Source: Streptomyces sp. M41(2017) (GTDB lineage Bacteria > Actinomycetota > Actinomycetes > Streptomycetales > Streptomycetaceae). From it: DNA of 64,000 bases. Shown here in pieces: positions 8,552-21,706 of this stretch (position 1 is the first letter of the stretch; the number at the start of each line of letters is the position of its first letter). The position numbers and the translations under genes were made by a program. The stretch is taken from positions 3,534,001 to 3,598,000 of the forward strand of contig NZ_MWFK01000001.1 of assembly GCF_002078175.1 (NCBI RefSeq), written 5' to 3'. The notes under the pieces are model-generated. The model was not told where the DNA came from, searched no databases, and saw only the letters and a program-made list of their open reading frames with translations.

Positions 8552-9373
8552 GTGAGTGCTGACCCGACGCAGGTGCTCGCCTTCGAGACCGACTGCCACA
8601 TCTTCGACGGCTGTGGCTTCCCGGCTCCCGGCCTGCACTCGTTCCTGTTCGAGCCCCTCTGGGGCGACGGTGACAGCAACGTCTACTTCAACAAGACGAT
8701 GCTCCTGGCGCTGCTCGGTTCGATCGTCATCGTCGGCTTCTTCTGGGCCGCCTTCCGTAAGCCGAAGGTCGTCCCGGGCAAGCTGCAGATGATCGCCGAG
8801 GCGGGCTACGACTTCGTCCGCCGTGGCGTCGTCTACGAGACGATCGGCAAGAAGGAAGGCGAGAAGTACGTTCCGCTGATCGTCTCGCTGTTCTTCTTCG
8901 TCTGGATGATGAACCTCTGGTCGATCATTCCGCTCGCCCAGTTCCCGGTCACCGCGATCATCTCGTACCCGCTGGTGCTGGCCCTGATCGTCTATGTCCT
9001 GTGGGTCTCGCTGACCTTCAAGCGGCACGGCTTCGTGGGCTTCTTCAAGAACGTCACCGGATACGACAAGTCGCTCGGCCCGGTGCTGCCGCTCGCCATG
9101 GTCATCGAGTTCTTCTCGAACCTGCTCGTCCGCCCGTTCACGCACGCGGTGCGACTGTTCGCGAACATGTTCGCGGGCCACACGCTGCTGCTGCTGTTCA
9201 CCATCGCCAGCTGGTACCTGCTCAACGGCATCGGCATCGCGTACGCGGGCGTCTCGTTCATCATGACCCTCGTCATGACCGCGTTCGAGCTGTTCATCCA
9301 GGCCCTGCAGGCCTACGTCTTCGTCCTGCTGACCTGCACCTACATCCAGGGCGCACTGGCCGAGAACCACTGA
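8552..9373 (+). CDS. atpB: ATP synthase Fo subunit a
   Basis: Subunit a forms the two proton half-channels against the c-ring. The 273-residue protein keeps the essential arginine as Arg201 in 'HAVRLFANMFAGH' and the following 'FELFIQALQAYVFVLLTCTYI' helix. The start is GTG at 8552 (MSADPTQVLAF) with AAGGAG seven bases upstream; the frame is open further back, but those codons have no ribosome site and do not match relatives. Six TM helices are visible. Confidence 0.97.
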   Translation: MSADPTQVLAFETDCHIFDGCGFPAPGLHSFLFEPLWGDGDSNVYFNKTMLLALLGSIVIVGFFWAAFRKPKVVPGKLQMIAEAGYDFVRRGVVYETIGKKEGEKYVPLIVSLFFFVWMMNLWSIIPLAQFPVTAIISYPLVLALIVYVLWVSLTFKRHGFVGFFKNVTGYDKSLGPVLPLAMVIEFFSNLLVRPFTHAVRLFANMFAGHTLLLLFTIASWYLLNGIGIAYAGVSFIMTLVMTAFELFIQALQAYVFVLLTCTYIQGALAENH

Positions 9374-9429
9374 GCGCCTCCCCTCTCGACCCCGCAGTCG
9401 TCCGGTGGCCAACCCCCACCGGTCCGTAA

Positions 9430-9678
<249 letters not shown>

Positions 9679-9719
9679 TCTTCGGATCCACGACAGCCCA
9701 CTAGACGAAAGGCACTGAC

Positions 9720-10265
9720 ATGAGCCAGCTGCTCATTCTGGCGGCCGAGGAGACGGAAAACCCCCTCGTCCCGCCGATTCCCGAGCTTGTCATCGGCCTG
9801 ATCGCCTTCGTCATCGTCTTCGGCTTCCTGGCCTGGAAGCTTCTCCCGAACATCAACAAGGTTCTGGAGCAGCGTCGCGAGGCCATCGAGGGCGGTATCG
9901 AAAAGGCCGAGGCCGCTCAGACCGAGGCCCAGAGCGTTCTTGAGCAGTACAAGGCTCAGCTCGCCGAGGCCCGTCACGAGGCCGCGCGCCTGCGCCAGGA
10001 GGCACAGGAGCAGGGCGCCACGCTCATCACCGAGATGCGCGCGGAAGGCCAACGGCAGCGCGAAGAGATCATCGCCGCCGGTCACACGCAGATCGAGGCG
10101 GACCGCAAGGCCGCGTCCCAGGCGCTGCGTCAGGACGTCGGCCACCTGGCCACCGACCTGGCCGGCAAGCTGGTCGGCGAGTCCCTCGAGGACCACGCCC
10201 GCCAGAGCCGTGTCATCGACCGTTTCCTCTCCGAGCTTGAGGAGAAGGCCGAGGCGGCTCGATGA
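9720..10265 (+). CDS. atpF: ATP synthase Fo subunit b
   Basis: Subunit b is the peripheral stalk. One N-terminal TM helix (about 22-42, 'IGLIAFVIVFGFLAWKLLPN') is followed by a long charged amphipathic helix rich in Ala, Glu, Gln and Arg, typical of the dimeric stalk. There are 181 residues. The stop overlaps the atpH start (ATGA), indicating translational coupling of b and delta. Confidence 0.96.
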   Translation: MSQLLILAAEETENPLVPPIPELVIGLIAFVIVFGFLAWKLLPNINKVLEQRREAIEGGIEKAEAAQTEAQSVLEQYKAQLAEARHEAARLRQEAQEQGATLITEMRAEGQRQREEIIAAGHTQIEADRKAASQALRQDVGHLATDLAGKLVGESLEDHARQSRVIDRFLSELEEKAEAAR

Positions 10266-11083
10266 CTGCGCACGGAGCGAGCCGCGAGGCAACCGCAGCC
10301 GCACGTGAGCGTCTCGACGCGCTGACGGACTCCACGTCCGTGGACGCGGCGCAGCTCGCCGACGAGCTGGCCGCGGTCACCGCGCTGCTCCACCGCGAGG
10401 TGTCGCTGCGTCGGGTCCTCACCGACCCGGCGCAGCCCGCCGAGGCCAAGGCCGAGCTGGTCCAGCGCCTGCTGGGCGCCCAGGTGAGCGGTACCACCGC
10501 CGACCTGGTCACCGGCATGGTGCGTTCCCGCTGGTCGCAGCCCCGCGACCTGGTGGACGCGCTCGAGGAGATCGCCGCGACCGCCGACCTCACGGCGGCC
10601 CAGCGTGCGGGCGCGCTCGACGACGTCGAGGACGAGCTGTTCCGTTTCGGCCGGATCGTCTCCTCGAACACCGAGCTGCGCGCCGCGCTGACCGACCGGG
10701 CCGCCACCACGGCGGCCAAGAGCCAGCTGCTGCGCAGCCTGCTCGGCGGCCGGGCCAACGTGACGACCGAGCGTCTCGTGACGCGCCTTGTGACCGCGCC
10801 ACGCGGACGTAGCCTGGAAGCGGGACTCGAGTCCCTGTCCAAGCTCGCCGCCGAGCGCCGCAACCGCATGGTCGCCGTGGTCACCTCGGCGGTGCCGCTG
10901 AGCGACGGCCAGAAGCAGCGCCTCGGCGCCGCGCTGGCGAAGCTCTACGGCCGTCCGATGCACCTGAACCTCGACGTGGACCCCGATGTCCTCGGCGGGA
11001 TCCGGGTGCAGGTCGGTGACGAGGTCATCAACGGTTCGATCGCGGACCGTCTCGAGGACGCCACTCGCCGTATGGCGAGCTAG
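10262..11083 (+). CDS. atpH: ATP synthase F1 subunit delta
   Basis: Delta (OSCP-like) ties the peripheral stalk to the top of the F1 head. At 273 residues it is about 90 residues longer than the enterobacterial protein, as is usual for actinobacteria. The C-terminal half carries the conserved 'AVVTSAVPLSDGQKQRLGAALAKLYG' region and 'DPDVLGGIRVQVGDEVINGSI'. It overlaps atpF by four bases. The 126-base gap to atpA holds two stem-loops. Confidence 0.95.
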   Translation: MTAHGASREATAAARERLDALTDSTSVDAAQLADELAAVTALLHREVSLRRVLTDPAQPAEAKAELVQRLLGAQVSGTTADLVTGMVRSRWSQPRDLVDALEEIAATADLTAAQRAGALDDVEDELFRFGRIVSSNTELRAALTDRAATTAAKSQLLRSLLGGRANVTTERLVTRLVTAPRGRSLEAGLESLSKLAAERRNRMVAVVTSAVPLSDGQKQRLGAALAKLYGRPMHLNLDVDPDVLGGIRVQVGDEVINGSIADRLEDATRRMAS

Positions 11084-11107
11084 CAAGCCCATAAGCAGGA
11101 CGCAATT

Positions 11108-11176
11108 ACGGCCCATGTTGGGCCGTGCAGAGGATTCACCTCTTTCAGGGGGGAGTCCCCATCCCCCCAAGTGAAA
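11108..11176 (+). other. Two stem-loops between atpH and atpA
   Basis: The first stem is ACGGCCCA/TGGGCCGT (11108-11126, 3-base loop). The second is TTTCA-GGGGGG pairing with CCCCCC-aag-TGAAA (11143-11176). Neither has a T tract, so they are unlikely terminators inside an essential operon; mRNA stabilisation or processing to adjust subunit stoichiometry is more plausible. Confidence 0.5.
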
Positions 11177-11209
11177 CTTCGGGCCCAACAAGGAGAGCAG
11201 GGAACCCAG

Positions 11210-12799
11210 ATGGCGGAGCTCACGATCCGGCCGGAGGAGATCCGGGATGCGCTGGAGAACTTTGTCCAGTCGTACAAGCCGGACGCGGCCTCGCGCGAGG
11301 AGGTCGGTACGGTCACCGTCGCCGGCGACGGTATCGCCAAGATCGAGGGTCTCCCCTCGGCCATGGCGAACGAGCTGCTGAAGTTCGAGGACGGAACTCT
11401 CGGCCTCGCGCTGAACCTGGAAGAGCGCGAGATCGGTGCGGTCGTCCTCGGCGAGTTCAGCGGTGTCGAGGAGGGCCAGCCGGTGCAGCGCACCGGTGAG
11501 GTGCTGTCCGTCGCCGTGGGCGAGGGCTACCTCGGCCGCGTCGTCGACCCGCTCGGCAACCCGATCGACGGCCTCGGCGAGATCGAGACGTCCGGACGAC
11601 GCGCCCTCGAGCTGCAGGCTCCGGGCGTCATGGTCCGCAAGTCGGTGCACGAGCCGATGGAGACGGGCTACAAGGCCGTCGACGCGATGACCCCGATCGG
11701 CCGTGGCCAGCGTCAGCTGATCATCGGTGACCGCCAGACCGGCAAGACCGCCCTGGCCGTCGACACGATCATCAACCAGCGTGACAACTGGCGCTCGGGC
11801 GACACGAAGAAGCAGGTCCGCTGCATCTACGTCGCCATCGGTCAGAAGGGTTCCACCATCGCCTCCGTGCGTGGTGCGCTCGAAGAGGCCGGCGCCCTGG
11901 AGTACACGACCATCGTCGCCGCTCCGGCGTCCGACCCGGCCGGCTTCAAGTACCTGGCGCCGTACACCGGTTCGGCCATCGGCCAGCAGTGGATGTACGA
12001 GGGCAAGCACGTCCTCATCATCTTCGACGACCTCTCGAAGCAGGCCGACGCCTACCGCGCCGTGTCCCTGCTGCTCCGCCGTCCGCCGGGGCGCGAGGCC
12101 TACCCCGGTGACGTCTTCTACCTGCACTCCCGTCTGCTGGAGCGCTGCGCGAAGCTCTCCGACGACCTGGGCGCCGGTTCGATGACCGGTCTGCCGATCG
12201 TCGAGACCAAGGCGAACGACGTGTCGGCGTTCATCCCGACCAACGTCATCTCCATCACCGACGGCCAGTGCTTCCTGGAGTCCGACCTGTTCAACGCCGG
12301 CCAGCGTCCGGCCCTGAACGTCGGTATCTCGGTCTCCCGTGTCGGTGGCTCCGCCCAGCACAAGGCGATGAAGCAGGTCTCCGGCCGGCTTCGCCTCGAC
12401 CTCGCCCAGTACCGCGAGCTGGAGGCGTTCGCCGCCTTCGGTTCGGACCTGGACGCCGCGTCGAAGTCGCAGCTGGAGCGCGGTCAGCGTCTGGTCGAGC
12501 TGCTCAAGCAGGCTCAGTACCAGCCGATGCCGACCGAGGACCAGGTCGTCTCCGTCTGGGCCGGCACCACCGGCAAGATGGACGACGTTCCGGTCGAGGA
12601 CGTCCGCCGCTTCGAGAAGGAGCTCCTGGAGTACCTGCACCGCAAGGAGCAGGGCCTCATGACCTCCATCAAGGAGGGCGGCAAGATGTCGGACGACACG
12701 CTCACCGCCGTCGCGGACTCCATCGCGGACTTCAAGAAGCAGTTCGAGACCTCGGACGGGAAGCTTCTCGGCGAGGACGCTCCGGCCGCGGCCAAGTGA
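11210..12799 (+). CDS. atpA: ATP synthase F1 subunit alpha
   Basis: Alpha is the non-catalytic nucleotide-binding subunit of the F1 hexamer. The 529-residue product starts at the ATG at 11210 ([11 protein letters not shown]) with AGGAG upstream; a GTG at 11171 is in frame but would add 13 unconserved residues. The Walker A is GDRQTGKT (173-180), and the alpha-specific '[24 protein letters not shown]' is present. It is followed 21 bases later by atpG. Confidence 0.98.
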   Translation: MAELTIRPEEIRDALENFVQSYKPDAASREEVGTVTVAGDGIAKIEGLPSAMANELLKFEDGTLGLALNLEEREIGAVVLGEFSGVEEGQPVQRTGEVLSVAVGEGYLGRVVDPLGNPIDGLGEIETSGRRALELQAPGVMVRKSVHEPMETGYKAVDAMTPIGRGQRQLIIGDRQTGKTALAVDTIINQRDNWRSGDTKKQVRCIYVAIGQKGSTIASVRGALEEAGALEYTTIVAAPASDPAGFKYLAPYTGSAIGQQWMYEGKHVLIIFDDLSKQADAYRAVSLLLRRPPGREAYPGDVFYLHSRLLERCAKLSDDLGAGSMTGLPIVETKANDVSAFIPTNVISITDGQCFLESDLFNAGQRPALNVGISVSRVGGSAQHKAMKQVSGRLRLDLAQYRELEAFAAFGSDLDAASKSQLERGQRLVELLKQAQYQPMPTEDQVVSVWAGTTGKMDDVPVEDVRRFEKELLEYLHRKEQGLMTSIKEGGKMSDDTLTAVADSIADFKKQFETSDGKLLGEDAPAAAK

Positions 12800-12820
12800 C
12801 GTAAGGAAGGGACCTGACTC

Positions 12821-15171
<2,351 letters not shown>

Positions 15172-15187
15172 ACCTCGTGTTCTGAAT

Positions 15188-15231
15188 GAGGGGGGAGGGG
15201 CCGCGCCTCGTGGGGCGCGGTCCGTCCCCCT
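15188..15231 (+). other. Stem-loop between atpD and atpC
   Basis: A G-rich arm ending CCGCGCC (about 15204-15210) pairs with GGCGCGG and a following C-rich arm. It sits just after the atpD stop inside the operon and has no T run. It may act as a partial terminator or a 3'-end stabiliser lowering epsilon output; its role is inferred. Confidence 0.45.
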
Positions 15232-15299
15232 CCGTTCGCCTACTAGACTTTGACCCAACACCCGGCAGCAACGCCGGGTGGTGACCCGAGGAGCCCACC

Positions 15300-15674
15300 T
15301 TGGCTGCTGAGCTGCACGTCGAGCTCGTCGCCGCGGACCGTAGTGTCTGGTCCGGCGAGGCCACCCTGGTCGTCGCGCGTACCGCGTCCGGCGACATCGG
15401 CGTCATGCCCGGTCACCAGCCGCTTCTCGGTGTGCTGGAGTCGGGCCCGGTGACCATTCGTACGAGCGATGGCGGAACGGTCATCGCGGCGGTGCACGGG
15501 GGTTTCATCTCGTTCGCCGACAACAAGCTGTCGCTGCTGGCCGAGATCGCCGAGCTGTCGGACGAGATCGATGTCCAGCGTGCGGAGCGGGCGCTCGAGC
15601 GCGCGAAGTCGGACGCCGACGCGTCCGCCGAGCGTCGCGCGGACGTCCGCCTGCGTGCGGTGTCGACGCGCTGA
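15300..15674 (+). CDS. atpC: ATP synthase F1 subunit epsilon
   Basis: Epsilon couples gamma to the c-ring and inhibits ATP hydrolysis. The 124-residue protein has the beta-sandwich ('LHVELVAADRSVWSGEA', 'GDIGVMPGHQPLL') and a C-terminal helical hairpin 'QRAERALERAKSDADAS'. The start is TTG at 15300 with GAGGAG seven bases upstream. It is the last gene of the atp operon. Confidence 0.96.
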   Translation: MAAELHVELVAADRSVWSGEATLVVARTASGDIGVMPGHQPLLGVLESGPVTIRTSDGGTVIAAVHGGFISFADNKLSLLAEIAELSDEIDVQRAERALERAKSDADASAERRADVRLRAVSTR

Positions 15675-15724
15675 CGACCGTGCGACCCCAGGCCCTTAGG
15701 TGCTGGGGCCGCACTGTGTGAAGC

Positions 15725-15796
15725 TTTGCCTCAGCCGCGGCTGGGACCGGATCACTCCGGCCCTGGCCGCGGCTGAGGCAAATCCGGAAGTTTTTT
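15725..15796 (+). terminator. Terminator of the atp operon
   Basis: A perfect 17-bp stem (arms 15725-15741 and 15766-15782, core CCTCAGCCGCGGC) with an inner CCGG/CCGG stem is followed by a T run at 15791-15796. It is the strongest intrinsic terminator in this part of the window. Confidence 0.9.
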
Positions 15797-15833
15797 CTTT
15801 TCCGTTACCTAGGAGACGAGGAGGTCGGTGTCG

Positions 15834-16280
15834 ATGGTCCTCGCTCTGACTGTGTGCGGAATCGTGGTGGCGCTCGTGGTGGTGGGGCTGTTCGTCTTCG
15901 GCCTCCGCCGCCGGCTGATCCAGCGTTCCGGCGGGACGTTCGACTGCAGCCTGCGCTGGGACGTCCCCGAGAAGGGCGACGCCGGCGGCAAGGGCTGGAG
16001 CTACGGAGTCGCCCGCTACAACAGCGACCGCGTCGAGTGGTACCGCGTCTTCTCCTACGCCCCCCGGCCGCGTCGCGTTCTCGAACGCTCGGCGATCGAG
16101 GTGGCCGGCCGCCGTGCCGCCGAGGGCGAGGAGGAACTCGCGCTGCTCTCCGACGCGATCATCCTGACCTGTCTCCACCGTGGTACGCGTCTCGAACTGG
16201 CGATGAGCGAGGACGCGCTCACCGGCTTCCTGGCGTGGCTGGAGGCGGCCCCGCCCGGCCAGCGCGTGAACGTCGCCTGA
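15834..16280 (+). CDS. DUF2550 family membrane-anchored protein
   Basis: The protein has an N-terminal TM helix (about 1-22, hydrophobic Leu/Val/Gly) followed by an Arg-rich stop-transfer stretch and a compact beta-rich cytoplasmic domain ('GGTFDCSLRW', 'YGVARYNSDRVEWYRVFSY', 'ILTCLHRGTRLELAMSEDALTGFLAWLE'). This matches DUF2550, a conserved actinobacterial family that sits next to atpC in Streptomyces and Mycobacterium. No biochemical role is known to me. The ATG at 15834 lies nine bases after GAGGAGG; a GTG six bases earlier is also possible but too close to that site. Confidence 0.85.
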   Translation: MVLALTVCGIVVALVVVGLFVFGLRRRLIQRSGGTFDCSLRWDVPEKGDAGGKGWSYGVARYNSDRVEWYRVFSYAPRPRRVLERSAIEVAGRRAAEGEEELALLSDAIILTCLHRGTRLELAMSEDALTGFLAWLEAAPPGQRVNVA

Positions 16281-16339
16281 CCCGACACCTGCCCTGCCCG
16301 TACACCGGCCCGGTCGGTGCCGCTCGGGCCGCCGGAAAA

Positions 16340-16379
16340 GAAAGCCGCGGACAGACCCGGAGGTCTGCCCGCGGCTTTC
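16340..16379. terminator. Bidirectional terminator
   Basis: An almost perfect 18-bp stem (AAAGCCGCGG..ACAGACC against GGTCTG..CCGCGGCTTT) separates the convergent DUF2550 and chitinase genes, with A/T runs on both sides, so it can serve both strands. Confidence 0.88.
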
Positions 16380-16398
16380 GTGCGAGGTGGTGCGGGGG

Positions 16399-18237
<1,839 letters not shown>

Positions 18238-18397
18238 GGATGCCTCTCCTCTTTCGTCTGGTGCCTCGGTGGCGCCGTGACGAGCGGGGGAACCGCGACC
18301 GTGCTCAGCCCGGTGGGCGTGCGCGCGCTCGCGCTCCCGCCGCCCTCGCGCCCCCTCGGCCGGGGGTGTCGTGGGCATGGCTAAGCGCAGTGCGGCG

Positions 18398-18439
18398 AGA
18401 ATAGAAAGGTCTGGACCACGGGTCAATAGGTCTGGACCA
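18398..18439 (-). promoter_or_regulatory. Chitinase promoter with 12-bp direct repeats
   Basis: On the minus strand TTGACC (18421-18426) and TATTCT (18398-18403) are spaced by 17 bases. Two identical copies of TGGTCCAGACCT lie at 18407-18418 and 18428-18439, one inside the spacer and one just upstream of the -35, 21 bp apart (two helical turns). This is the architecture described for Streptomyces chitinase promoters, where such repeats govern chitin induction and glucose repression; DasR-type sites are related. Confidence 0.85.
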
Positions 18440-18648
18440 GTGCAATGTGCCGGGGGTGATCCCTCAACTACCCCGGAAGGAGCGCCGCTTGGGCTCGACG
18501 CCCGGGGCCGGGCGGGGCCGGCAGGTGGGCTGACGTGCAGGCTCGGCCGTCCGGCGCCGCGGGGCGATGCCGCGGGGCACGGCCACCGGGGGCCGTCCAC
18601 GACCGGCAAAAAAGGTCCGGTCCGACCTCTGTCGGAGAGCGCCGACGA
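18440..18648. other. Non-coding gap upstream of the chitinase promoter
   Basis: No gene is supported between the chitinase promoter and the adenosyltransferase terminator. The stretch is GC rich with short GC palindromes, and contains an A run at 18608-18613 that reads as a T run on the minus strand. Confidence 0.6.
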
Positions 18649-18675
18649 CCCCTCGCCGTTCCTCCGGGCGAGGGG
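18649..18675 (-). terminator. Probable terminator of the adenosyltransferase gene
   Basis: CCCCTCGCC (18649-18657) pairs with GGCGAGGGG (18667-18675) just beyond the minus-strand stop at 18699. A six-T run follows about 35 bases further on the minus strand. Confidence 0.6.
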
Positions 18676-18698
18676 TGCGCTTCGGTGCGGCTCGGGTG

Positions 18699-19271
18699 CT
18701 AGCGCTCTCCGCCCGGAACCCACAGGACGTCACCGGTGTCCTTGTTGGCCGTGCGCGCGAGGATGAACAGGAGGTCCGACAGGCGGTTGAGGTAGGTGGC
18801 GGTGAGCGGGTTCATCGCCTCCCCGTGGACCTCCAGCGCCGCCCAGGTGGAACGCTCGGCGCGGCGGACGACCGTGCACGCCTGGTGCAGCAGGGCCGCG
18901 CCCGCCGTGCCGCCGGGCAGGATGAACGAACGGAGCTTCTCCAGCCGCTCGTTGAAGCGGTCGCAGTCCGCCTCCAGCTTGTCGACGTAGAACTGCTCCA
19001 CCCGCAGCGGCGGGAACTGGGGGTCCTCGACCACCGGTGTGGAGAGGTCCGCGCCCACGTCGAACAGGTCGTTCTGGACCCGGGTGAGCACCTCGACGAC
19101 CTCGGCCTCCAGGCCGCCCAGCGCGATGGCCGTGCCGATCACCGCGTTCGCCTCGTTGGCGTCGGCATACGCCGAGATCCGCAGGTCGGTCTTGGCGACC
19201 CTGCTCATGTCGCCGAGGGCGGTGGTGCCCTGGTCGCCGGTCCGGGTGTAGATGCGCGTGAGATTGACCAT
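18699..19271 (-). CDS. Cob(I)yrinic acid a,c-diamide adenosyltransferase, PduO type
   Basis: The enzyme transfers the adenosyl group of ATP to cob(I)alamin to give coenzyme B12. The 190-residue PduO-type protein begins with the ATP-binding 'MVNLTRIYTRTGDQGTTALGD', and later has 'SAYADANEANAVIGTA', 'LRSFILPGGTAGAALLHQACTVVRRAER' and 'YLNRLSDLLFILAR'. It would supply cofactor to B12 mutases such as IcmA encoded in this window. It is adjacent to, but probably separate from, the ABC exporter genes upstream. Confidence 0.95.
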   Translation of the reverse strand: MVNLTRIYTRTGDQGTTALGDMSRVAKTDLRISAYADANEANAVIGTAIALGGLEAEVVEVLTRVQNDLFDVGADLSTPVVEDPQFPPLRVEQFYVDKLEADCDRFNERLEKLRSFILPGGTAGAALLHQACTVVRRAERSTWAALEVHGEAMNPLTATYLNRLSDLLFILARTANKDTGDVLWVPGGER

Positions 19272-19284
19272 GGGGTCAGCCTAG

Positions 19285-20034
19285 TTAGGCGCCGGTCCTG
19301 CGGAAGACGCGTGTGCCCACTGTCACGGCGAGTGCGGCGAGGCCCAGGGCCACCAGGACGCCGTACAGCATGTGCGCGGTGGCGTAGGAGCCGACGTACG
19401 CGTCCCGTACCGCGTCCACCAGATAGCGGAACGGCATGAAGTGCGAGAGCACGTCCAGCCACCCGGGGGCCAGCGCCATCGGCAGCATCAGGCCGGACAG
19501 CAGCATGGACGGCATGGTCAGCGCGTTCACCGTGGGTCCGAACTCCTGCGGCGTGCTGACCTTCAGGGCGAGGGCGTACGACAGCGAGGCGAGCGAGACG
19601 GTCAGCAGGGCGACGAAGGCGAAGCCGATCAGGATACCGGCGAGGGGTGCGCGCAATCCCATCAGCAGGGCCGCGAGGACCAGCAGAACCCCTTGGAGGA
19701 CGAAGACGGCGGCGTCGCGCAGCACCCGGCCGAGCAGCAGCGCGAGACGGCTCACGGGGGTGACCCGCATCCGTTCCACGATGCCGAGATTCTTCTCGAT
19801 GATGATCGAGAACCCGGCGAACGCGGCCCCGAACAGGCCGAGTTGGAGCAGCAGGCCGGGGACGAGGACCTGCCAGGAGGTGCCCCGGGTGGCGAGGGGC
19901 AGACCGGTCAGGAGCGGTCCGAAGAAGAGCAGGTACAGCAACGGCATCAGGACGCCGAAGAGCATCGCGAAGCGGGAGCGCAGGGTCTGGCGGGCGTAGC
20001 GCCCGAAGATCAGCGCGGTGTCGTGGAGAAGCAT
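19285..20034 (-). CDS. ABC-2 type exporter permease
   Basis: This 249-residue permease has six hydrophobic segments and the ABC-2 pattern 'GFSIIIEKNLGIVERMRVTPVSR', close to daunorubicin-exporter DrrB and other drug or lipid exporters. It is 44 bases downstream of its ATPase partner, forming a two-gene operon divergent from a TetR regulator. The substrate cannot be read from sequence; efflux of a toxic compound is the usual role of this layout. Confidence 0.9.
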   Translation of the reverse strand: MLLHDTALIFGRYARQTLRSRFAMLFGVLMPLLYLLFFGPLLTGLPLATRGTSWQVLVPGLLLQLGLFGAAFAGFSIIIEKNLGIVERMRVTPVSRLALLLGRVLRDAAVFVLQGVLLVLAALLMGLRAPLAGILIGFAFVALLTVSLASLSYALALKVSTPQEFGPTVNALTMPSMLLSGLMLPMALAPGWLDVLSHFMPFRYLVDAVRDAYVGSYATAHMLYGVLVALGLAALAVTVGTRVFRRTGA

Positions 20035-20078
20035 CGGTCCTCGGTCCTGTGTGGCGGGGCGGTCGGCTGCGGGCGGTG

Positions 20079-20861
20079 TCAGACGGCCACGGGCGTGGCG
20101 TCGGCCGGGTCGGGGCCGCGTCCGGTGATGGCCAGGAAGGTGTCCTGGAGGGTCGCGTCGGGGGAGCCGCCGTGCGCCCGCTTCAGCCCGCCGGGCGTGC
20201 CGTCGGCGACGACCACACCCCGGTCGACGATCACCAGCCGGTCGGCGAGCGCGTCCGCCTCGTCGAGGTAGTGGGTGGTCAGGAAGACCGTGGTGCCGTG
20301 GGTGTCGCGCAGTTTGCGCACGAGGTCCCAGAGGTCGGCGCGGCTGCCGGGGTCGAGTCCGGTCGTCGGCTCGTCGAGGAAGAGCACCACGGGCCGGTGG
20401 GTGAGTCCCAGCGCGATGTCCAGTCGGCGTCGCTGACCGCCGGAGAGCGCGGAGGTGCGGCGGTCCATGAGGCCGGTGAGGCCGAGTTCGTGGGCCAGTT
20501 CGTCGGCCCGCTCGACCGCGCGCGGCCGGGGCAGCCGGTACAGCCGTCCCTGGGTGACGAGTTCCTCCCGCACGGTGACGTGCGGGTCGACGCCGCCCGA
20601 TTGGGCGACGTAGCCACAGGCGCGGCGCACCCCCGCGGGGTCGCCGGCGAGGTCGCAGCCCGCGACGGTCGCGGCACCGCCGGTCGGGGCGAGCAGGGTG
20701 GTGAGCATCCGGAGCGTGGTGGTCTTGCCCGCGCCGTTGGGTCCGAGGAGGCCGAGGATCTCGCCGGGCCGCACCGTGAGGTCGATGCCGCGCACCGCCT
20801 CCACCGGCCCCCGCTTGGTCGAGAAGGTGCGGGCCAGCCCGGCCGTACTGATGATTGCCAT
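20079..20861 (-). CDS. ABC transporter ATP-binding protein, DrrA type
   Basis: The 260-residue ATPase has Walker A GPNGAGKT (about 41-48), a Q-loop in 'GYVAQSGGVDP', the signature 'LSGGQRRRLDIALGL', Walker B 'VLFLDEPTTGLDP' and the switch His in 'LTTHYLDEADALADR'. The 'TTHYLDEAD' and C-terminal extension are typical of the DrrA drug-exporter subfamily. It pairs with the permease just downstream and is divergent from a TetR gene across an 80-base AT-rich gap. Confidence 0.93.
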   Translation of the reverse strand: MAIISTAGLARTFSTKRGPVEAVRGIDLTVRPGEILGLLGPNGAGKTTTLRMLTTLLAPTGGAATVAGCDLAGDPAGVRRACGYVAQSGGVDPHVTVREELVTQGRLYRLPRPRAVERADELAHELGLTGLMDRRTSALSGGQRRRLDIALGLTHRPVVLFLDEPTTGLDPGSRADLWDLVRKLRDTHGTTVFLTTHYLDEADALADRLVIVDRGVVVADGTPGGLKRAHGGSPDATLQDTFLAITGRGPDPADATPVAV

Positions 20862-20876
20862 GCCGCCAGAAAAACA

Positions 20877-20902
20877 GAGTCTCTCAAATTTTGCAATGAC
20901 TC
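20877..20902. promoter_or_regulatory. Candidate TetR operator
   Basis: In the short divergent gap, GAGTC (20877-20881) and GACTC (20898-20902) bracket an AT-rich core with CAAATTTTG (20885-20893). The arms are imperfect overall. Placement between a TetR gene and the exporter operon supports an operator that represses both. Confidence 0.4.
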
Positions 20903-20941
20903 CAAGAATTCAGTCGGCCCAGCGAAAGCTACGATGCGGAC

Positions 20942-21583
20942 ATGGCGGAAGGGCTCAGGGAGCGGAAGAAGCGGCAGACGCGGCAGTACATCTCCGACGT
21001 CGCCACGGGCCTGTTCCTGGAGCGGGGCTTCGACGCGGTGACCGTCGCGGAGATCGCGGACGCCGCGGACGTCTCGGTGAACACCGTCTACAACTACTTC
21101 CCGGCCAAGGAGGACCTCTTCCTCGACCGCTCACGGGGCGTCGTCGACCGCCTCGCCGGCTGGGTCCGCGGCCGGGCGAAGGGCGAGTCGGCCGCCGCCG
21201 CCGTCCTGCGCGAACTGCGCGACGAGGTCCGGGCCGTGTCCCCGAGGCTCGGCCTGATGACCGGGTACGCCCGTTTCATGGAGGTCATTCAGGAGGCGGC
21301 CGCGCTCCGCTCGCGACTGTGGGCGATCGGTCAGGAGATCCTCGTCAACCTGGAGGAGGCGCTGCGCGAGGACGTCGGCGCGTCACCCGGGGACCCGCTG
21401 CCGGGCCTCGTCGCCGGTCAGATCAACTGGGTGCACCAGACCGTCATGTCGGTCATCGGCCGGGAGATGATGGCCGGCCGGAATCCGGACGAAGTGTCAC
21501 GCGAGGTGCTTCTGCTCCTCGACGACATGGAGGACCTGTTGAGCCCCAAGGTGCTCAACTACGCCGTACGGGCGGTCGAATGA
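20942..21583 (+). CDS. TetR family transcriptional regulator
   Basis: The 213-residue repressor-type protein has the N-terminal HTH 'FDAVTVAEIADAADVSVNTVYNYFPAKEDL' (about 29-58), ideal for the TetR family, and a helical C-terminal ligand domain without recognisable signature. It is divergent from the ABC exporter operon, so it most likely controls that exporter and itself in response to an exported ligand. Confidence 0.93.
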   Translation: MAEGLRERKKRQTRQYISDVATGLFLERGFDAVTVAEIADAADVSVNTVYNYFPAKEDLFLDRSRGVVDRLAGWVRGRAKGESAAAAVLRELRDEVRAVSPRLGLMTGYARFMEVIQEAAALRSRLWAIGQEILVNLEEALREDVGASPGDPLPGLVAGQINWVHQTVMSVIGREMMAGRNPDEVSREVLLLLDDMEDLLSPKVLNYAVRAVE

Positions 21584-21706
21584 CCCGTGCCGGTGTGATG
21601 TCCGTCAGATGAGACGTGACGCGCGTTACTTACCGGTCACACAGGCGCACACGGACGCTAGGGTCCGCCGGGAGAGCAACTCATTCAGCGTGTTGAGGGA
21701 GTCGGA

